DNA of 64,000 bases from CAIKNB01 sp964415965 (GCA_964415965.1 CAYQCK010000002.1:62001-126000); one strand, 5' to 3'. Shown: positions 40,413 through 50,369, numbered from the stretch's first letter. Numbers and translations: made by a program. The notes: generated by a model not told the origin, from the sequence alone.

Positions 40413-42130
40413 GCCTCCCCGAGGTTCTTGAGAGCGCGGTAGAGCAAAGCGGCGGCGAAAGTCGCACGTTGATTTTTTATCGTTTCCTTGCGGATGCTCC
40501 CCGCTTCCGCGAGCAAACGGAATCCCCGCTGGGCATCCGCCTCCAGGCCAGAGCCGCGCGCGAAAGACGCATCCAGACCAAAACCGCTCTTGCCGCGATA
40601 CACCAGCTCCTTCGGCAGATAGTCCGCGAGGATTTCTTTCAAGAGGCTCTTCAGCACACCGCCGCGCAGATGCAGACCCTCGAATTTTTCGGCGTTCCGG
40701 CAGATATCCTCATCCAGCAACGGGACACGGCCTTCGATGCTGTTATATGAAGTCGCCAAATCGATTTTCCGCAGCAAATCATTCTCGAGATAGAGCTTCT
40801 TGTCGAAATCAATCGGACGGTGACCCAATGCCAGGATTCGTTCCCTTCCTTTGTTCCACGCCGCGGCCTTCACGGCACCGGAAAACGACGACATGTCGAA
40901 CAGATAGTATCCGGCCGCATCACCCAAGGCGGAATAGAGCCTCCTGGCCCAAGGATGGCTCAGCGGACCGTGCGCAAAGGCGTCCAACACTCTGCCGATG
41001 ATTGAGGGGTGTAAGCTCATCCTCGAGAGCACGACCTGCCGCCAATAACCGTAGAAATATTCATCTCCGCCTTCGCCGGACAGGACCACTTTCACGTCCT
41101 GGGCGGCTTTCTGCGAGATGAAATAAGTCGGGAAAATGCTGCTGTCGGCCAACGGTTCATCCAGTTTTCCCGCGACCTGTTCGTACGTCTCGGCGAAATC
41201 CTTCGGCGAAAAGTCGAAAACGCGGCATTCCAGTCCCAAGTAAGCGTTGATCTTGTTGAAATACTCCTCGTCCTCGGGCTTATCCAACATCCTCACGCTA
41301 TAGGTCGCCAGTTTTACTTTATGTTTATGCAGAATGCTCGCGATGAGCGATGAATCCGTCCCTCCGGAGAAGAACACTCCGACCGGCACATCAGCCATCA
41401 AATGGCTCATGACCCGATTTTCAATCAGCTCCTTGAATCCGGCCATGTCGGCGCATTCGACCGTTTCTTTCGGAAACGTCTCCAGAGCCAGGATCTTCGC
41501 ATCCAAATCAAACTCCAGTTTGAATCCAGGTTGGAGCTTCTTGACTTCTTTATACAGCGTCCCTGGCGACGGGATGTACCCGAAACAAGCGTACAAATCC
41601 AAAGCATCCTCATCCAGGGTCAATCCGACGCCGGAATCCCTGACCAAGCTGACCAGACCTTTCAGTTCCGACGCAAACGCGAACCTTTTGCCGTCGAAAA
41701 AATAATACAAAGGTTTAATCCCGGCATGGTCCCGATACAATATTATCTTTCGATTCTTCGTATCGTAAATACCGAGGGCGAACATCCCTTTAAGCTGCCG
41801 TCCCAGGCCTTCGCCGTATTCGCGATACGCCTGGATTATGGTTTCCGTGTCGCTCGTGGTCCGGAACGAATATTTACCCTGCAGTTTTTTCCGGATATCG
41901 AGATGGTTGAAGATTTCTCCATTGAAGACGATCTCCAGCTCTCCGTTCTCATCCGCCATGGGCTGATGGCTGCGGGCATCGAGATCGACGATGGACAGCC
42001 GGTCATGCCCCAAAGTCACTCGCCCGTCCGAAAACAGTCCGCAGTGGTCCGGTCCGCGGTAGCCGAACAGCTTAGCCGCTTTCGTGACACCCTCCCGATC
42101 TTCCCACGATGCCCCGATGATGCCGCACAT
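40409..42130 (-). CDS. asnB: AsnB-type glutamine amidotransferase (copy 1)
   Basis: 573 residues. N-terminal nucleophile Cys2 (MCGIIGAS), RGPDHCG, NGEIFNHLDI and GMFALGIYD mark a class II glutaminase. The C-terminal synthetase has the ATP loop FFSGGTDSS and LSGEGGDEYFYG. Family members make asparagine; copies in polysaccharide loci are thought to amidate uronic acids or other sugars. A strong ribosome binding site (GGGGGAG, about 42133-42139, minus) decides ATG 42130 over the in-frame ATG 42142. Confidence 0.85.
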   Translation of the reverse strand: MCGIIGASWEDREGVTKAAKLFGYRGPDHCGLFSDGRVTLGHDRLSIVDLDARSHQPMADENGELEIVFNGEIFNHLDIRKKLQGKYSFRTTSDTETIIQAYREYGEGLGRQLKGMFALGIYDTKNRKIILYRDHAGIKPLYYFFDGKRFAFASELKGLVSLVRDSGVGLTLDEDALDLYACFGYIPSPGTLYKEVKKLQPGFKLEFDLDAKILALETFPKETVECADMAGFKELIENRVMSHLMADVPVGVFFSGGTDSSLIASILHKHKVKLATYSVRMLDKPEDEEYFNKINAYLGLECRVFDFSPKDFAETYEQVAGKLDEPLADSSIFPTYFISQKAAQDVKVVLSGEGGDEYFYGYWRQVVLSRMSLHPSIIGRVLDAFAHGPLSHPWARRLYSALGDAAGYYLFDMSSFSGAVKAAAWNKGRERILALGHRPIDFDKKLYLENDLLRKIDLATSYNSIEGRVPLLDEDICRNAEKFEGLHLRGGVLKSLLKEILADYLPKELVYRGKSGFGLDASFARGSGLEADAQRGFRLLAEAGSIRKETIKNQRATFAAALLYRALKNLGEA

Positions 42131-42143
42131 ATTCTCCCCCACT

Positions 42144-42956
42144 TTAAGATTTCATCTTAACGAAGATATGCCGGTGGGAGCCGCAGGGCGTTTCCCGCAG
42201 GATGTCGGCATTTTTCGGCAAGATGGACAGGAATTCCGTCGCCTCTTTGCCAGCCAATTTTGGATGCAATTCTGCCAGTATGAACCCGATTTCCGTCTCT
42301 GCGGCCAAGGTTTCGCCCAAACCGAATTCCGCTCCTTCTATATCCATCTTCAGCAACCCGACCCGTGTTAACCCCTCCTCGGAACACAAGCTGCCTATTG
42401 TTCTAACCGGCACCTTGACCGGCGGCATTGCACCACGACGTTCCAGTAGTGAGGACGACCAATGTTCCTTGTTGGGGTGGAAATCAGCCTCCCCTTCCCG
42501 GCCGCCAATAGCGACCAACTTCACCTTCACACTTTCCCCGAATTGAGCAACGTTTTTTAGTAGGAGCTCCTGGCATCCGGGGTTAGGCTCGACCGCCAAG
42601 ACCTTCGCCGTCGGAAACAGCAATTTGAAATAGATGACCGAGGCGCCGATATTACTGCCCAAATCCAACACATCCTCCGGCGACGGCTGCACCTGACGGG
42701 CATCGGCATACTGCTCATCTATGAACATTTCCCGTAGGAGATGGAAGTCCAACAATCGTGAAACATGGAAGACGAATAGCTTCCCTTCGAACGACAACCG
42801 CAATTCCTTGGTCTTTTTGAAACCGTCGTGTCCGGTGAAAATCTTGCGGATCTTGAGATAGAAAAAAAGCGCCGCGACCCGTAGCTTGTCGGCGAGGCCT
42901 TCGCCAAGGCTGATTACCCGCAGATTCCTGAAGTCGATAACCATAGGTTGAGCCAA
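42144..42956 (-). CDS. FkbM-family methyltransferase
   Basis: 270 residues. DVLDLGSNIGASVIYF is the SAM loop, VLAVEPNPGCQELLLKN and LLKMDIEGAEFGLG are the family hallmarks. FkbM enzymes methylate sugar hydroxyls. A 13-bp gap separates it from AsnB-like gene 1, so the two are co-transcribed. The preceding methyltransferase gene ends 3 bp upstream. Confidence 0.87.
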   Translation of the reverse strand: MAQPMVIDFRNLRVISLGEGLADKLRVAALFFYLKIRKIFTGHDGFKKTKELRLSFEGKLFVFHVSRLLDFHLLREMFIDEQYADARQVQPSPEDVLDLGSNIGASVIYFKLLFPTAKVLAVEPNPGCQELLLKNVAQFGESVKVKLVAIGGREGEADFHPNKEHWSSSLLERRGAMPPVKVPVRTIGSLCSEEGLTRVGLLKMDIEGAEFGLGETLAAETEIGFILAELHPKLAGKEATEFLSILPKNADILRETPCGSHRHIFVKMKS

Positions 42957-42959
42957 AAC

Positions 42960-43649
42960 TCACTTCCTGGCCAGGCAATAATACATCGGCGTCGTCTTTT
43001 TACACTCCTTTATCAGCATCCGATCCAGAGCAAGGCAGATGAAGTCCAACGTTTTACGCATCCTAGCCTGCCCTGGTAGGAACATCGACATCGCCATGAA
43101 CCATCCGCCCCTCTTCCTGATTTCGACCGAAGCGAAATCCTTCATGACTAAACGCAGGCTGTCTTCGAAGAACCTCCAATAATCAGGATACGCACCGGCG
43201 CCTGTCCGTGCATGGTACGGATAAACCGATGGCACATGGAGATAGAAGTAACCGCCCGGTTTTAGGATGCGGTGGATTTCCCTCACGGCATCCAAAGGCC
43301 GTTCGACATGCTCCAGCACCGAGCGGCAAACCACCCCGTCGACGCTCGACTGTTCCAACGGGATGGCGTGAATATCCCCGACGATGTCCGGACCGTAATC
43401 GGGTGACACGTCGAGCGTGCGATATCGGCAATCGGCAAAAAGCCCTTCGAACCTCTTCATGCCCTTCATGAATCGCGAACCGCCGCCGACATCCAAAACA
43501 ACGCCCTTGGTCTCGGCAATTTTCTTCAAACTTTCTTCTTCGAATTTCCGATAATCGTAAGTCATGGTTTGGTGGCTCATTAACCAACATTCGCTAATCC
43601 CTTCCGCATTCAGGTTGGTGCAAAAAAGATTGTTTTTCGCATGATTCAT
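42960..43649 (-). CDS. Class I SAM-dependent methyltransferase
   Basis: Up to 229 residues. VVLDVGGGSRFMKGM, RTLDVSPDYGPDIVGDIHAIPL, VDGVVCRSVLEHVERP and LKPGGYFYLHVPS form the methyltransferase core. The C-terminus has a short hydrophobic helix. The start is uncertain: ATG 43649, 43580 or 43565 are all in frame. A TAACCT box at 43668-43673 (minus) favours 43649. The role is probably glycan methylation, in line with its neighbours. Confidence 0.8.
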   Translation of the reverse strand: MNHAKNNLFCTNLNAEGISECWLMSHQTMTYDYRKFEEESLKKIAETKGVVLDVGGGSRFMKGMKRFEGLFADCRYRTLDVSPDYGPDIVGDIHAIPLEQSSVDGVVCRSVLEHVERPLDAVREIHRILKPGGYFYLHVPSVYPYHARTGAGAYPDYWRFFEDSLRLVMKDFASVEIRKRGGWFMAMSMFLPGQARMRKTLDFICLALDRMLIKECKKTTPMYYCLARK

Positions 43650-43703
43650 GCCCCGCTGGCAAATGCAAGGTTAACATCCTTTCATGACTCTCGGCAAACG
43701 GTT

Positions 43704-45767
43704 TCAGCGAACGGAAAACAGTTTTTCAAGCCTCTCTATCTGCTGTCGCTGGCTATGCTTCTCGGCCGCCAAATCATGCAATTTCTTCCCGATTTCCCGG
43801 CGTTCATCCGCCCCCAGCGCTAAAGCTCTGACCGCAGCCGCACCGAATTCGCCATCCGCCGGATTCAACCACTTCAGATCGTCCGGCAGCATCTCTCCGT
43901 AAGCCGGTGTACTGGCGACCGCGACCAGCCCACTCAAGCAGGCTTCGACGATGGTCTTGTCCAGACTGCCCGGCGTCGCGTTTAGATACACATCGTGGGC
44001 CAGATACAATCCCGGCGCTTGGTCGTTCGGGACGTCTCGTTCCTCCCACGCGGCGCCAAACTTGGACGCCGCTTGGCGCAGCCTCTCCCCTTCCTCGGCC
44101 GCCAATGACCGACCCACGATGTCGACATGCCGCGCGGCTTCGGAAGAAGCTTTGGAGATCTCCTCGAGCATCCACGGCACGCGTTTGACCGGCGACACGC
44201 GTCCGAACACCAAAGCCCGCGCCGCGCCTTCATGCCGCCTGATTTCCTTGAATCGCTCGGCATCCACGCCCTGTCCTATCTTGATGGCTTGAGGCAGAGC
44301 GCAAGCAGCGCCGACCGAAGTCACGACCGCATCGCAGAACCAAGCCGCCGGCTTAAGCCATTTCGTCTTGGACGTATAGTGTGCGTAGAACAGGATGACT
44401 TCCTTGCCCAACAACTTCCAAAGCCAACCGGCTAACACCGGATATTGGACATCGCCGCGGATATACACGCCGTCGTAATTCGCCCTAAGTTTCCAGGACC
44501 AGCGCCACAGATTCCAAACGACGGCCAGCTTCGACCGGCTACCCATCTGGCGCAGCGGATTGACCGCCACTTCCGGCGGCAACGAATGTCGGCCGACGCG
44601 CAAGGCTAAAACCGACACTCGACCGAATGACTCGGCGGCATGCTTGAGCCACGGCACGAAGAAGCCGAATAAGGCATCATCTTCGTCGACGGCCTGGCAA
44701 ACGACGAGCACGCGATACGTCGGCTTTGCGACGACTTTCTTCCAGGCCTCAATTTGGAGTAAAGCCGCTTGCGACTGGTCGGGCAAATCCAATGGCGCTG
44801 TAGTACCGGAAATCTCCTGCGCTTTTTCGATTAAACCGGCGATTTTCTCCGATTCCCACGACGTGGCCAATATCGCCTTTTCCTTGGACGCCAGATAGCC
44901 CGCGCAACCGGTATCAGCCATCAACACCGGCGCGCCGACCATAGCCGCCTCGACTGCCGCTACGCCCCAGCCTTCATGTTTAGATAGCATGACGAAGCAG
45001 GCGGCTTTTTCCAACCAAGGCAGGGGGTCACCCTGTCCGACAAACAAAACGTTCTCGCCGAGACCGAGGCTATTCGCCAAGCCAACCAAATTGCTTTTCA
45101 AGGGTCCGTCGCCGACAATCGCCAGCCGCGCCGCAGGGTGCTTTTTGCGGTATTCGGCGAAAAACCTGATGAGCAGATCGTGCCGCTTGACCGCGACCAG
45201 CCTGCCGGTAGTGACTATCAAATCAGTTTCCGGTCGGCGCAGGGCTTCGGCGAACCGCGTCTCGGCCGCTATCGGCAGCCAATATGCCTTATCGCCCAAG
45301 CCGACTTTCTTGAGCCCTTCCAGGCTACCGGGACTGACCGTGCGGATGCTCTGAATCCGACACGCCAAACGCCAAGCCAAACGCGAACGCAAGAACCACA
45401 GGGGCTCTTGGACCTCGCCTCCATCGAAAAAACCTCCGTGGTCCTGAAGCTCGCATGGGACGCCGAAACGTTTTGCCGAACGCACCGCGATAAGGCCTAG
45501 TTCGAACGGGTCTTGGGCGGTTACCAAATCGAAGTTCAACGCTCTGAGTTGGGCATCTGTCCTTCGCGAAAGTTCAAGCCATTTAGTCACGATGTTGCCG
45601 CCCGTGGCTACAACCTTCAATCCCTCCTCTTCCCAAGCACCGACCCGTGATGTAGCGACGATGACCGAGATGTCAATTCCGGCATCGCGCAAAAGACGCC
45701 AACGCGTAGCCGCTGCAGACCGCGCGTCCAAGCCGGATGCGTCCCGGCTCAACATCAAGACGCGCAT
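43704..45767 (-). CDS. Double GT4 glycosyltransferase (two GT-B domains in one chain)
   Basis: 687 residues, twice the usual length. Residues 1-350 are a full GT4: MRVLMLSRDASGLDARSAA, VTTGRLVAVKRHDLLIRF, EX7E motif EGWGVAAVEAAMVG. Residues about 353-687 are a second GT4: YRVLVVCQAVDEDDALFG, RALVFGRVSPVKRVPWML and a TPGSLDKTIVEACLSG motif in which the first Glu is replaced by Gly. The second domain may be inactive or specialised. The fusion could add two successive sugars. The gene overlaps the next GT4 by 13 bp. Confidence 0.85.
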   Translation of the reverse strand: MRVLMLSRDASGLDARSAAATRWRLLRDAGIDISVIVATSRVGAWEEEGLKVVATGGNIVTKWLELSRRTDAQLRALNFDLVTAQDPFELGLIAVRSAKRFGVPCELQDHGGFFDGGEVQEPLWFLRSRLAWRLACRIQSIRTVSPGSLEGLKKVGLGDKAYWLPIAAETRFAEALRRPETDLIVTTGRLVAVKRHDLLIRFFAEYRKKHPAARLAIVGDGPLKSNLVGLANSLGLGENVLFVGQGDPLPWLEKAACFVMLSKHEGWGVAAVEAAMVGAPVLMADTGCAGYLASKEKAILATSWESEKIAGLIEKAQEISGTTAPLDLPDQSQAALLQIEAWKKVVAKPTYRVLVVCQAVDEDDALFGFFVPWLKHAAESFGRVSVLALRVGRHSLPPEVAVNPLRQMGSRSKLAVVWNLWRWSWKLRANYDGVYIRGDVQYPVLAGWLWKLLGKEVILFYAHYTSKTKWLKPAAWFCDAVVTSVGAACALPQAIKIGQGVDAERFKEIRRHEGAARALVFGRVSPVKRVPWMLEEISKASSEAARHVDIVGRSLAAEEGERLRQAASKFGAAWEERDVPNDQAPGLYLAHDVYLNATPGSLDKTIVEACLSGLVAVASTPAYGEMLPDDLKWLNPADGEFGAAAVRALALGADERREIGKKLHDLAAEKHSQRQQIERLEKLFSVR

Positions 45768-46879
45768 ATCATTTTCAGGAGACCCAAGTATCTGTCCGCC
45801 AGCTCAGCGAACGTCGCTGATGCTTTCGGAGCTCCGCGCGGCGGAATATCCATCAACGCCTCAGTCCACGCTTTTCCATCGAGATAGGGCAAGACCGTGA
45901 CCAGTTCCGGGAACATCTCTTTCGTCTCCGGATTCCCGCCCTTATCGCTGACCAGGCTCGGCAAACCGACCGACGCCGCTTCGGCCACGACATGCGGGAA
46001 GCCTTCATAACCCGACGGCAAGGCGAAGACGTCCGCCATCGCGTACCACTCCGCGACTTTCTCGCGGTCCAGCTTACCGGCGAAGACCACGCGGGATGCG
46101 ACACCGAGTTCCATAGCTTTCTTTCTCCAACCCTCGAGCGACGGCCCGTCGCCGACGATGGCCAAGCGATATTCTTCTGGCAGTTTCGCCAAAACCTCGC
46201 ACAGGAAGTCTCCGTGCTTCCAAGGAACAGCCCTGACGACCGTCAGGACCAGTTTCTTGTCCGCAAGCCCGGCAGCTGCCCGTAATTCTTCTCGCGGACC
46301 GGTCGGCGGCAACGGCGGGATGGTGTTGTAGATGACCTCAACCTTCTCCGAGGGCACGCCCCACGCTTCGACGACGCACTTAAGGAAGCGGCTCGGCGTG
46401 ACGACGCACTTAGCCCGCCGGGCGGTCCAGCGTTCGATGCGTTCCAGGATGCCGACATTGCCGCCGTGGCGTTTAGCTACGAATTCGTCGAGTAGTTCCA
46501 AATTGGACGTTTTCTCCTGACGGTAGATTTCCCAGGCATAATCCCCGACGACCTTCATCACCGTCGGCTTGCGCGCCAGCCAAGCGCCTACCGTGCCCGG
46601 CAGGCCTTCAGAGACCGGCCCCTGCAAAAACACGACATCGGACATCTTAGCCAAGCCGAACGCGCGCCAAGCATATCTCGCATAACGGACCAGGGGTCCG
46701 CCGGAACGCGACACGATCTCCACAGGCCAGCCCTCCCCGACCAAGGCCTTGTTGTCGCCGTAGCAAAGCACCGTCGGTTCATGCCCGCGGTTCTTGAGCT
46801 CGCGCGCCAGCTCGCGCGTGAAACTCGCCGGCCCGCCGATCTCCGGCGGATAGATGCCTGTGGCCAAAAGCAGTTTCAT
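45755..46879 (-). CDS. GT4-family glycosyltransferase
   Basis: 374 residues: MKLLLATGIYPPEIGGPASFTR, KLVLTVVRAVPWKHGDFL, VVFAGKLDREKVAEWYAMAD and EX7E EGFPHVVAEAASVG. It is a retaining transferase of the PimB/WbpY class. It overlaps the methyltransferase upstream by 4 nt and the double GT4 downstream by 13 nt, placing it in a tight six-gene minus-strand operon (49.7 to 43.7 kb). Confidence 0.88.
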   Translation of the reverse strand: MKLLLATGIYPPEIGGPASFTRELARELKNRGHEPTVLCYGDNKALVGEGWPVEIVSRSGGPLVRYARYAWRAFGLAKMSDVVFLQGPVSEGLPGTVGAWLARKPTVMKVVGDYAWEIYRQEKTSNLELLDEFVAKRHGGNVGILERIERWTARRAKCVVTPSRFLKCVVEAWGVPSEKVEVIYNTIPPLPPTGPREELRAAAGLADKKLVLTVVRAVPWKHGDFLCEVLAKLPEEYRLAIVGDGPSLEGWRKKAMELGVASRVVFAGKLDREKVAEWYAMADVFALPSGYEGFPHVVAEAASVGLPSLVSDKGGNPETKEMFPELVTVLPYLDGKAWTEALMDIPPRGAPKASATFAELADRYLGLLKMICAS

Positions 46880-47595
46880 GGCTCGGAAAAATATAAACTC
46901 TCCAATCTTCCTTCGACTTCATGCAGACGGTTGCTCGGATAAGAAAAACCTTCGACCTTTTGCGCAAATACGTACTGGTGCGGCATAAAGCGGGAAAATA
47001 ACGCATCCAACCAGGACCATCTGAATACGAACGGCCTGGCGAACACGACCTTCCAGCCTGCACGCTCCACCGTCTCGACCAAAGTGTCTCGAGAGAAAAA
47101 ATTTATATGGCTCGTGCTGAGCGAACCGCGGAATTTTGGTATCAACCTGAAAAACGGGACCCTCGGGAATACCGGCACGCCGAGGATCAAGACTGTTTCT
47201 CTTGTGGCCAAAGCCGTCATCGAACGAAGAAAGATGTGCGGTGATTCCAGATGTTCAAAAAGATTATTTGCGAAAATGAGTTGGAATGGACCCCACGGTT
47301 TCAATAAACTTATCGTCTGAGGATTCTGGATATCGCCGACGACAACATCGAGACCAAGAGACTTGGCGACTTTCTGCTCCTTGAGCGACATGGTCACGCC
47401 TAAACTGCCGCTGCCCGCATGGATCAAAAACTCCCCGTATGAGCAGCCGATATCCAATACTTTTTTCTCTCCGAATCGAGCCAATCCGTGAATCAAGGGG
47501 AAGGCCCTCGACCCATCGAGTGCATCGAACCTACGCCTTACTGACTCGAATTCGGGAATTTCCTTATTTTGAATCAATTGTTTGTAAGAAATCAT
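46876..47595 (-). CDS. Class I SAM-dependent methyltransferase
   Basis: 239 residues. VLDIGCSYGEFLIHAG is the SAM loop, LDVVVGDIQNP and QLIFANNLFEHLESP follow, and SHINFFSRDTLVETVERAGW is a typical UbiE/Methyltransf_11 C-terminal helix region. It is likely a sugar or lipid-linked intermediate methyltransferase. It is 19 bp after the upstream GT4 stop and overlaps the next GT4 start (ATGA). Confidence 0.85.
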   Translation of the reverse strand: MISYKQLIQNKEIPEFESVRRRFDALDGSRAFPLIHGLARFGEKKVLDIGCSYGEFLIHAGSGSLGVTMSLKEQKVAKSLGLDVVVGDIQNPQTISLLKPWGPFQLIFANNLFEHLESPHIFLRSMTALATRETVLILGVPVFPRVPFFRLIPKFRGSLSTSHINFFSRDTLVETVERAGWKVVFARPFVFRWSWLDALFSRFMPHQYVFAQKVEGFSYPSNRLHEVEGRLESLYFSEP

Positions 47596-47614
47596 AACTT
47601 CCGGCTTCGCTACT

Positions 47615-48757
47615 TTATCTACAAGTTAATCCGGACAAAATTCGATTCATCTCACCGGCAATCCCCTCCCATCCGTATTTTTCCTTCACCAGTGACTCTC
47701 CCTGCTTCACAAGCCTCTCTCTTAACCCGATTTCTTCCTGGATACGTTTGGCCGCCGCCGCGATCGACTCCGGATCGCGCGGCCGGCAGAACACGCCGGT
47801 TTCGCCGTCGGCCAGGAAATCCGGGATGCCGCCGACCGGCGTGCCGATTATCGGGAGTCCGGCAGCCATGGCTTCGAGGAACGAATTACCGAGACCTTCC
47901 GACAACGACGCGCGGACAAAGATCTCGGCTGACTGCAGGATCGCCGGCAGCTCGTCATGCGACCGGCTGCCCAAAAACACCACGCGCTCCTTCAAACCCT
48001 TCTGTTCGGCCAGGACATGGAGTTTGTCCTTATCCTCCCCGTCACCTGCGATGAGCGCTTTGAAATTCGGCGGCAGATGCGCGAGCGATCTGATCAGGTC
48101 GTCGATCCCGTTCTTAAGCGACAAACGCGAAGCCGTCACGAGCACGACGTCGTTCTCAGAAAAACCAAATCCTCGACGCAATTCTGCCCTTTTCTCGGAT
48201 GAAATTCGTTGCGTGAACTTCGCGATATCCACGCCGTTCGGCACGACTTCCGGCTTGCCCTTAAATCCCATCTTGAGCGCCCAATCAGCCAGGAAATTGC
48301 TGATGGCCTGGACCGCATCGGCGCGCTTGAATATCTTCTCATGCAAAAACTGTAGTTTGCCTGCGCGTTTGGCGTAATGCTCGAGCGGATCACCTTCCTG
48401 CAAAGTCAGGAGGAGTTTGGCGCCGGGCCGCAGCCAAGTGAAGGCCAGCGCCGCGAATCCGCCCCAGCTCGCCATGAGCGACCAGACGACCGGCGTCTTT
48501 TCTTTCCGCATCAGCCACCAACCCTTGATGGCGCCGCCGACGGGCAGGAGCATCTTGTCGAATGGTTTGCCCAAGCCGCAACGATGCACCGTGATGTTGC
48601 CGATCCTCTCGACGCGCTTGAGCCCGGGCTTGATGGCTGCGCAGACCATGTGGAAGTCGTAACCCTCAAGGCGGTCGGTCGCCTCCTTCATCGCCACCTC
48701 AGCCCCGCCGACGAGCGGGAAATAGGCGGTGGAATAAATCAGGACGCGCTTGCTCAT
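47615..48757 (-). CDS. GT4-family glycosyltransferase
   Basis: 380 residues: MSKRVLIYSTAYFPLVGGAEVA, EVVPNGVDIAKF, VLVTASRLSLKNGIDDLI and EX7E EGLGNSFLEAMAAG. ATG 48757 gives the canonical N-terminus and overlaps the stop of the UXS gene by 4 nt, so the transferase and the sugar-nucleotide enzyme are translationally coupled. A xylosyl- or related transferase is a reasonable guess from that pairing. Confidence 0.88.
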   Translation of the reverse strand: MSKRVLIYSTAYFPLVGGAEVAMKEATDRLEGYDFHMVCAAIKPGLKRVERIGNITVHRCGLGKPFDKMLLPVGGAIKGWWLMRKEKTPVVWSLMASWGGFAALAFTWLRPGAKLLLTLQEGDPLEHYAKRAGKLQFLHEKIFKRADAVQAISNFLADWALKMGFKGKPEVVPNGVDIAKFTQRISSEKRAELRRGFGFSENDVVLVTASRLSLKNGIDDLIRSLAHLPPNFKALIAGDGEDKDKLHVLAEQKGLKERVVFLGSRSHDELPAILQSAEIFVRASLSEGLGNSFLEAMAAGLPIIGTPVGGIPDFLADGETGVFCRPRDPESIAAAAKRIQEEIGLRERLVKQGESLVKEKYGWEGIAGEMNRILSGLTCR

Positions 48758-49689
48758 ATCACGGAACGGAAATACGCGATGGTTTTCTCGAGTCCTTCGC
48801 GCAACGGGATTTTCGGCTCCCAGCCCAGCTTCTCTTTGGCCAGCGAGATGTCGGCTTTGCGTTTCTTCGGATCGTGGTCGGTTTCCGCCTGATGGACTAT
48901 CTGCGACGGCGAGCCCGTCATCTCGATGACGATCTTGGCCAGCTCGAGCAGCGTGAACTCGCCCGGATTGCCGATGTTGACCGGCCCCACGAAACCCTCC
49001 TGCGACATCATCTTGATCATGCCCTCGACCAGGTCGTCGACGTACTGGAACGACCGCGTGTGGCTGCCGTCGCCGTAGATGGTCACAGGTTCGCCGCGCA
49101 GCGCCTGCAGGATGAAATTCGAGACGACCCGGCCGTCGTTCTGGGCCATGCGCGGGCCGTAGGTATTGAAGATACGGATGACGCGGATGTCCACGCCGTA
49201 TTCGCGATGGTAATCGAAGCACAGCGTCTCGGCGCAACGCTTGCCTTCGTCGTAGCAGCCGCGGCGCGAAATCGGATCCACGTTGCCCCAATACGTCTCC
49301 TTCTGCGGATGCTCGAGCGGGTCGCCGTAGACTTCCGAGGTCGAGGCCTGGAGGATGCGCGCGCCGGTGGCCTTAGCTAATTCCAGCATGTTGAACATGC
49401 CTATGACGTTGGTCCGGACCGTCTCGACCGGTTCATGCTGGTAGTGGACCGGGGATGCCGGGCACGCCAGGTTGAAGATCCAATCGACCTTGGCGAAGAA
49501 CGGCTGCTGGACATCGCGCTCGATGAAAGTGAAGCGCGGGTTATCCGAAAGCTGCGCGATATTGGCGCGCGAACCGGTGAACAGGTTATCCAGGCAAATG
49601 ACCTCATGGCCGTCGGCGATGAGCCGGTCGCATAGATGCGACCCGACGAACCCGGCGCCGCCGGTCACCAGAACCTTTTTCATGCCCAT
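48754..49689 (-). CDS. UDP-glucuronate decarboxylase (UXS-type SDR)
   Basis: 311 residues, the best UXS match in the window. VTGGAGFVGSHLCDRLI, LACPASPVHYQ, STSEVYGDPLEHPQ, catalytic GCYDEGKR, IRIFNTYGPRM and GDGSHTRSFQYVDDLVEGM are hallmarks of UDP-xylose synthases. It turns UDP-GlcA into UDP-xylose via a 4-keto intermediate. It is the first gene of the operon; ATG 49683 (MKKVLV) is an alternative start. Confidence 0.88.
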   Translation of the reverse strand: MGMKKVLVTGGAGFVGSHLCDRLIADGHEVICLDNLFTGSRANIAQLSDNPRFTFIERDVQQPFFAKVDWIFNLACPASPVHYQHEPVETVRTNVIGMFNMLELAKATGARILQASTSEVYGDPLEHPQKETYWGNVDPISRRGCYDEGKRCAETLCFDYHREYGVDIRVIRIFNTYGPRMAQNDGRVVSNFILQALRGEPVTIYGDGSHTRSFQYVDDLVEGMIKMMSQEGFVGPVNIGNPGEFTLLELAKIVIEMTGSPSQIVHQAETDHDPKKRKADISLAKEKLGWEPKIPLREGLEKTIAYFRSVI

Positions 49690-49754
49690 AAATAAGCGAT
49701 AATTGTCGCTTATTAAGCATTAAATCAGCATTTTCGGCTTTTTACAAGAACCCA

Positions 49755-50026
49755 AGACCCCGGGTGGCGTCGCGTTGAACGCGACTTGCCCGGGGTGTCT
49801 ATCCCTTTCTGACATCCCGGCCAAGCGAGGCAGCCGAGCGCGAGCCGGGATCTGGGACGGAGTCCCCGGGTCTCGGTGCTGCCTCGCCCGGGGTGTCAAG
49901 AAAGAGGGCGCTGCTTCGCCCGGGGTGTCGATAACATGATAGCGTCGCATTGTATTGACATCCCGGCCAAGCGGAGCGCGAGCCGGGATCTAGGACGGAG
50001 ACCCCGGGTCTGTGCCCGGGGTGTCA
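49755..50026. repeat. Cluster of A/B palindromes left of GIY-YIG gene 1
   Basis: It contains a B variant with a GTCGCGTTgAACGCGAC loop (49755-49799), a complete A+B composite (49810-49898), a degraded B half (GCTTCGCCCGGGGTGTC, about 49912-49929) and another composite with shortened loops (49956-50026). The last TGTCA supplies the stop codon of the GIY-YIG gene on the minus strand. Confidence 0.88.
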
Positions 50027-50308
50027 GAAGGACAGAGCCAAATCCCTCCACTCCGGATTGTCCTTTTCAATCAACGCGATTTTCCACTCCCTATGCCAAC
50101 GCTTAAGCTGCTTCTCGCGGCTGAAGGCCGTCATGGGATCGTCAGCAATCTCAAAATAGACCAGTTTATCGATTCGATATTTTGATGTGAATCCGTGGAC
50201 CGCATGGGTTTTATGTTCTTCAAGTCTCCGAATCAGATTACCAGTCGTCCCGACATACAGGACTCCGCGTTTACGGTTGGTCAATATATATACACAATAC
50301 TGGCGCAT
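50024..50308 (-). CDS. Small GIY-YIG endonuclease-like protein (copy 1)
   Basis: 94 residues, single-domain GIY-YIG nuclease of the YhbQ / UPF0213 kind. CVYIL (GIY position) and VLYVG (YIG position) are followed by NLIRRLEEHK with the catalytic Arg, and REKQLK carries the metal-binding Glu. It differs from copy 2 at 17 of 94 positions. ATG 50308 gives the canonical N-terminus. Both sides of the gene are A/B palindromes, and the stop codon lies in the end of one. It may act on these repeats. That is an inference. Confidence 0.85.
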   Translation of the reverse strand: MRQYCVYILTNRKRGVLYVGTTGNLIRRLEEHKTHAVHGFTSKYRIDKLVYFEIADDPMTAFSREKQLKRWHREWKIALIEKDNPEWRDLALSF

Positions 50309-50369
50309 GATATATGCGCTCTCATCATTCATGCAGCAGGTCAAGGCCAGCTATCGGTGTTGATAACCA

